Shown: piece by piece, positions 61,675 to 64,000 of the stretch
Numbering within the stretch: the first letter of the stretch is position 1
Layout of the letters: every line of letters starts with the position of its first letter
Assembly: GCF_024868665.1 (NCBI RefSeq)
Contig: NC_079890.1
Coordinates: 3,342,093 to 3,406,092, forward strand
Length of the DNA stretch: 64,000 nt
Origin: Triplophysa rosa
Taxonomy: Eukaryota > Chordata > Actinopteri > Cypriniformes > Nemacheilidae
Reading direction: 5' to 3'
Notes under the pieces: generated by a model
What the model saw: the letters and a program-made list of their open reading frames with translations, nothing else
Database searches by the model: none
What the model was told of the DNA's origin: nothing
Translations under genes and position numbers: made by a program

Positions 61675-62568
61675 AATAGCAACCTAAAGAGAAGAATTGA
61701 ATTTCTGTAATGGAGATGAGATCATTAATTATAAAGCGATGGCTCCCACTCCCACATTTATTTTCACTTTCTCACGAAGCTCTTTGTGATATTTGATATT
61801 TCAATGGGATTTTACGGATGCCTGTGGTAACGTTATCATTTATCATTTTGCGCCGTTTGATCTGGTGCGCAGATGTAGATTTAGAAGAAGATTTGTAGAA
61901 GATGTAGAAGAAATACATTTTTTGTTTGGAGAATGTCGATCAAGCTACAAACTTTTTATATACTAAACATTAATTTAAGTCCAAAAAGTATTTTTTCACT
62001 TATATTTCATACAGCTGTTTCTAACAAGTTTTAGATGTCTTTTCTCTTTGCATCAGTCTAAAATTTCACCTAATGATGACATTTTAAAGATCCATTGGAA
62101 AAGTAAAGTCCCACAACGTTGCCACTTTTAAAACGTTCGAGTCAAAGTCGTTTTCTTTTCAGTTCAATGATCTGCAAATCTTCCCGGTGCCCAGTATCCG
62201 CAGGTCATCCTGTTGAATGAGTGTGTTTCTTTTTCTCCCTCAAAGCCGCGTCTAAGTCTCAAACTCACAGAGCGGTCTGATGGGATTGTGAGCAGCTACT
62301 TTCAATAATCAAGCAAAATGTCAGTGGTAGGACCCTGAACGCAGGTCAAATCTTCTGACCGGAGTCTCAAAAGCCACTGATGCCGAACATGTCTTCCCAC
62401 AAGATGATTTACTGTGAATTTTTTTTTTCACAGTTTCACATTTAAGTCATACTTATTGGTAATCTCTGTAACGGATCGGTTCATCTGTAAAATCGGATTG
62501 TTTTAGCCATGTGTGAGTCATCACCAAGATTTTAGGGTACCGTGAGTGATTGCCAGGGCTTAGTTGTG

Positions 62569-63250
62569 TGTAGGGCTGTCACAATATCATATTTTGTCAC
62601 GATTATCGTAGCCAAACTAATTCACTGTAATGGTGTTATCACAATATCTACTTAATTTTTTTAGTGAATTTAATTCAAATTCATTATTTAATTTAGTTCA
62701 TTTTGCGTTTAACATTATTTGGTCAACAAATCACACTTAAAGTCCCAGTGAAATTAAAAAGAACAATTCCTATTTTTTTCATGAAATATTGCTGCGTTTC
62801 TTGTAAATAGCTAACCAATGTGGTTCGTTATCTTCTTAAAATTCACGCGCCCTCATAATCTTCAGGTAAAATCTAAAAATGACACCTGTAGTGACTATCC
62901 ATCTTAAATGACGTACAGTATGTAAAATGGCTCGGGCGGAGCACCCGTTAACTCCTCCCCTTCAACTGTCAGTCTGCTGCCAGTTACATTTCAAAGTGCA
63001 ACGGCTGTTTTTATACATCCAATCAAATCGCAGTGAAAAAACAAGCCACGCCCACAATTATTTTCTCATTCGAAATTCCGTTTCACTCGGAAATGCGTCA
63101 GAATACGGAAGTAAACATGATCGCAACTTCCGGTTCACGTGGACTTTAAGATTCGAGAGAGTTGTGACCATTGTGCCTTTACAGGCAAAACTTTAAACGG
63201 GTGCTGAATTATTTACGATATTATCATACCGGTATAAGGTGACACCCGTA
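62569..63250. mobile_element. Inverted-repeat element with nested repeat
   Basis: Left TAGGGCTGTCACAATATC and right, inverted, GATATTATCATACCGGTATA ... GGTGACACCCGTAGC. The stretch 62733-63150 inside it is the other dispersed family. Confidence 0.5.
62733..63150. repeat. Dispersed repeat, inverted copy of 48806-49215
   Basis: Starts ACTTAAAGTCCCAGTGAAAT and ends CCGGTTCACGTGGACTTTAA. Confidence 0.75.
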
Positions 63251-64000
63251 GCTCTATGGTTGCTGAGGTGTTGTAAGCATAGATATATCTAGATGCCGCA
63301 TTAGCAGCTGTTTCTAAGTAGGTTGTTTGGTTATCAAACTTAAGATGATTACTGATGAGTACTGCTATTTTTTAACCATTGTGATATTTTTAACCCAGTA
63401 ACCTTGGTCAAATCACTGTAACACGCAGGGCCTTATTGCTTTAATGTGTCAAAGCATTAGCCGAGATAAAGTAATGGAAATACAAAAGTAATGGAGAAAC
63501 ACAGTCAGACACCGAAATTGAGGAAAGTTCAATCTATAGCAGTACTGCTGCAAAAATTGGCTTCCAAAGGAAAAAAAACCTGCGGTCCACTGCACGCTGA
63601 CATTCACCCACCACAGGGATGACTCTCTCAGCTGAAGAACTGATACATATGTGAGATCAGAAGAACGGGCAGATGTGAATTACAGGCCTGTGGTGTGGCA
63701 ATGATTGTCCGCGCGGCCCGGCGAACGGTTTGATGTGTGTACAGCGAGAGATGGCTAGTTTTAAGATTGCGGGTGGGAACCAACTGCATCGCTCTCTGGT
63801 TTAAAATCTGTTCGGTTTGAGCTGCAGACCGGCCGAGACGAATAATGCTGATTCACGGTGGTGAGTTTTAGGAAAACGTTTGTTTTACGTTGCAGCGCGC
63901 GCGGACGGCAGATCTGCGTGATTTTCTCTGGTTATATACAAACTGCAATCAGAGGCGTCTCAGATGTGGCATCTACGAGGGTTTAGATGACTTGGCACAT
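63251..64000. other. efl1 intron 14, last part of window
   Basis: No exon or repeat recognised. GC content rises after 63650 without a matching efl1 peptide. Confidence 0.4.

Larger units (their letters stand above)
59068..62568. other. efl1 intron 14 (end not reached)
   Basis: No downstream efl1 exon was recognised. It includes a CT microsatellite (61619-61656), a perfect 18-bp palindrome (61657-61674) and AT-rich stretches. 60070-60560 is balanced and non-repetitive. Confidence 0.45.

Noticed and set aside
59068..64000. Further efl1 exons
   Set aside because: No peptide matching the continuation of the family after SGNVLG was found in any frame; the next exon probably lies beyond the window.

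Overview
This window is vertebrate nuclear DNA, almost certainly from a cypriniform (carp-like) teleost. The genes have many small exons with GT-AG introns. Introns and spacers are AT-rich and full of short DNA-transposon derivatives of the kind common in cyprinids: hAT-like elements with 8-bp target duplications, palindromic elements ending in TTAA, and a tRNA-derived SINE. The organism call is an inference from gene structure and repeat type, not from a database match.

Three protein-coding genes were assembled exon by exon, using splice sites, reading phase and protein family patterns. (1) 279-25898, plus strand: the 3' part of an ADAMTSL3-like gene, 16 coding exons. It encodes secreted thrombospondin type-1 repeats, Ig-like domains, more TSP1 repeats and a C-terminal PLAC domain; the 5' part lies before the window. 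(2) 27277-31936, minus strand: a complete saxo2 (FAM154B-like) gene in 4 coding exons, 463 residues, for a microtubule-binding protein of ciliary and sperm axonemes. (3) 32751 onward, plus strand: the 5' half of efl1 (EFTUD1), 14 coding exons to 59067, for the GTPase that with SBDS releases eIF6 from pre-60S ribosomes; its 3' half lies beyond the window. adamtsl3 and saxo2 are tail to tail. saxo2 and efl1 are head to head across about 190 bp that holds a near-perfect RFX X-box (cilia-gene motif) and an ETS motif.

Both incomplete genes carry exactly one in-frame nonsense codon in an otherwise well-preserved reading frame. In adamtsl3 exon 4, TGA replaces the second cysteine of a TSP1 repeat (3863-3865). 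In efl1 exon 13 there is a TAG (57121-57123). saxo2 is intact. A decaying duplicate in a polyploid cyprinid, a segregating null allele, or base errors are all possible. The adamtsl3 stop exon is frame-neutral to skip, and the efl1 stop can be bypassed by a weak in-frame upstream donor.

The rest is introns and spacer. The most unusual non-genic structure is a 1.9-kb GC-rich LTR composite (53081-54957): LTR, primer-binding site and leader, truncated LTR, then an inverted leader and inverted LTR, all bounded by one 5-bp target duplication. Other notable structures are an element carrying a TCGCAAA-rich minisatellite (4365-4925), a CCAAT-dense 20-bp repeat array split by an insertion (8807-10060), a 700-bp palindrome (57914-58616) and six copies of one hAT-like palindromic family. 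No undescribed multi-gene system was found. The interest lies in the nonsense codons, the shared promoter and the composite LTR structure.
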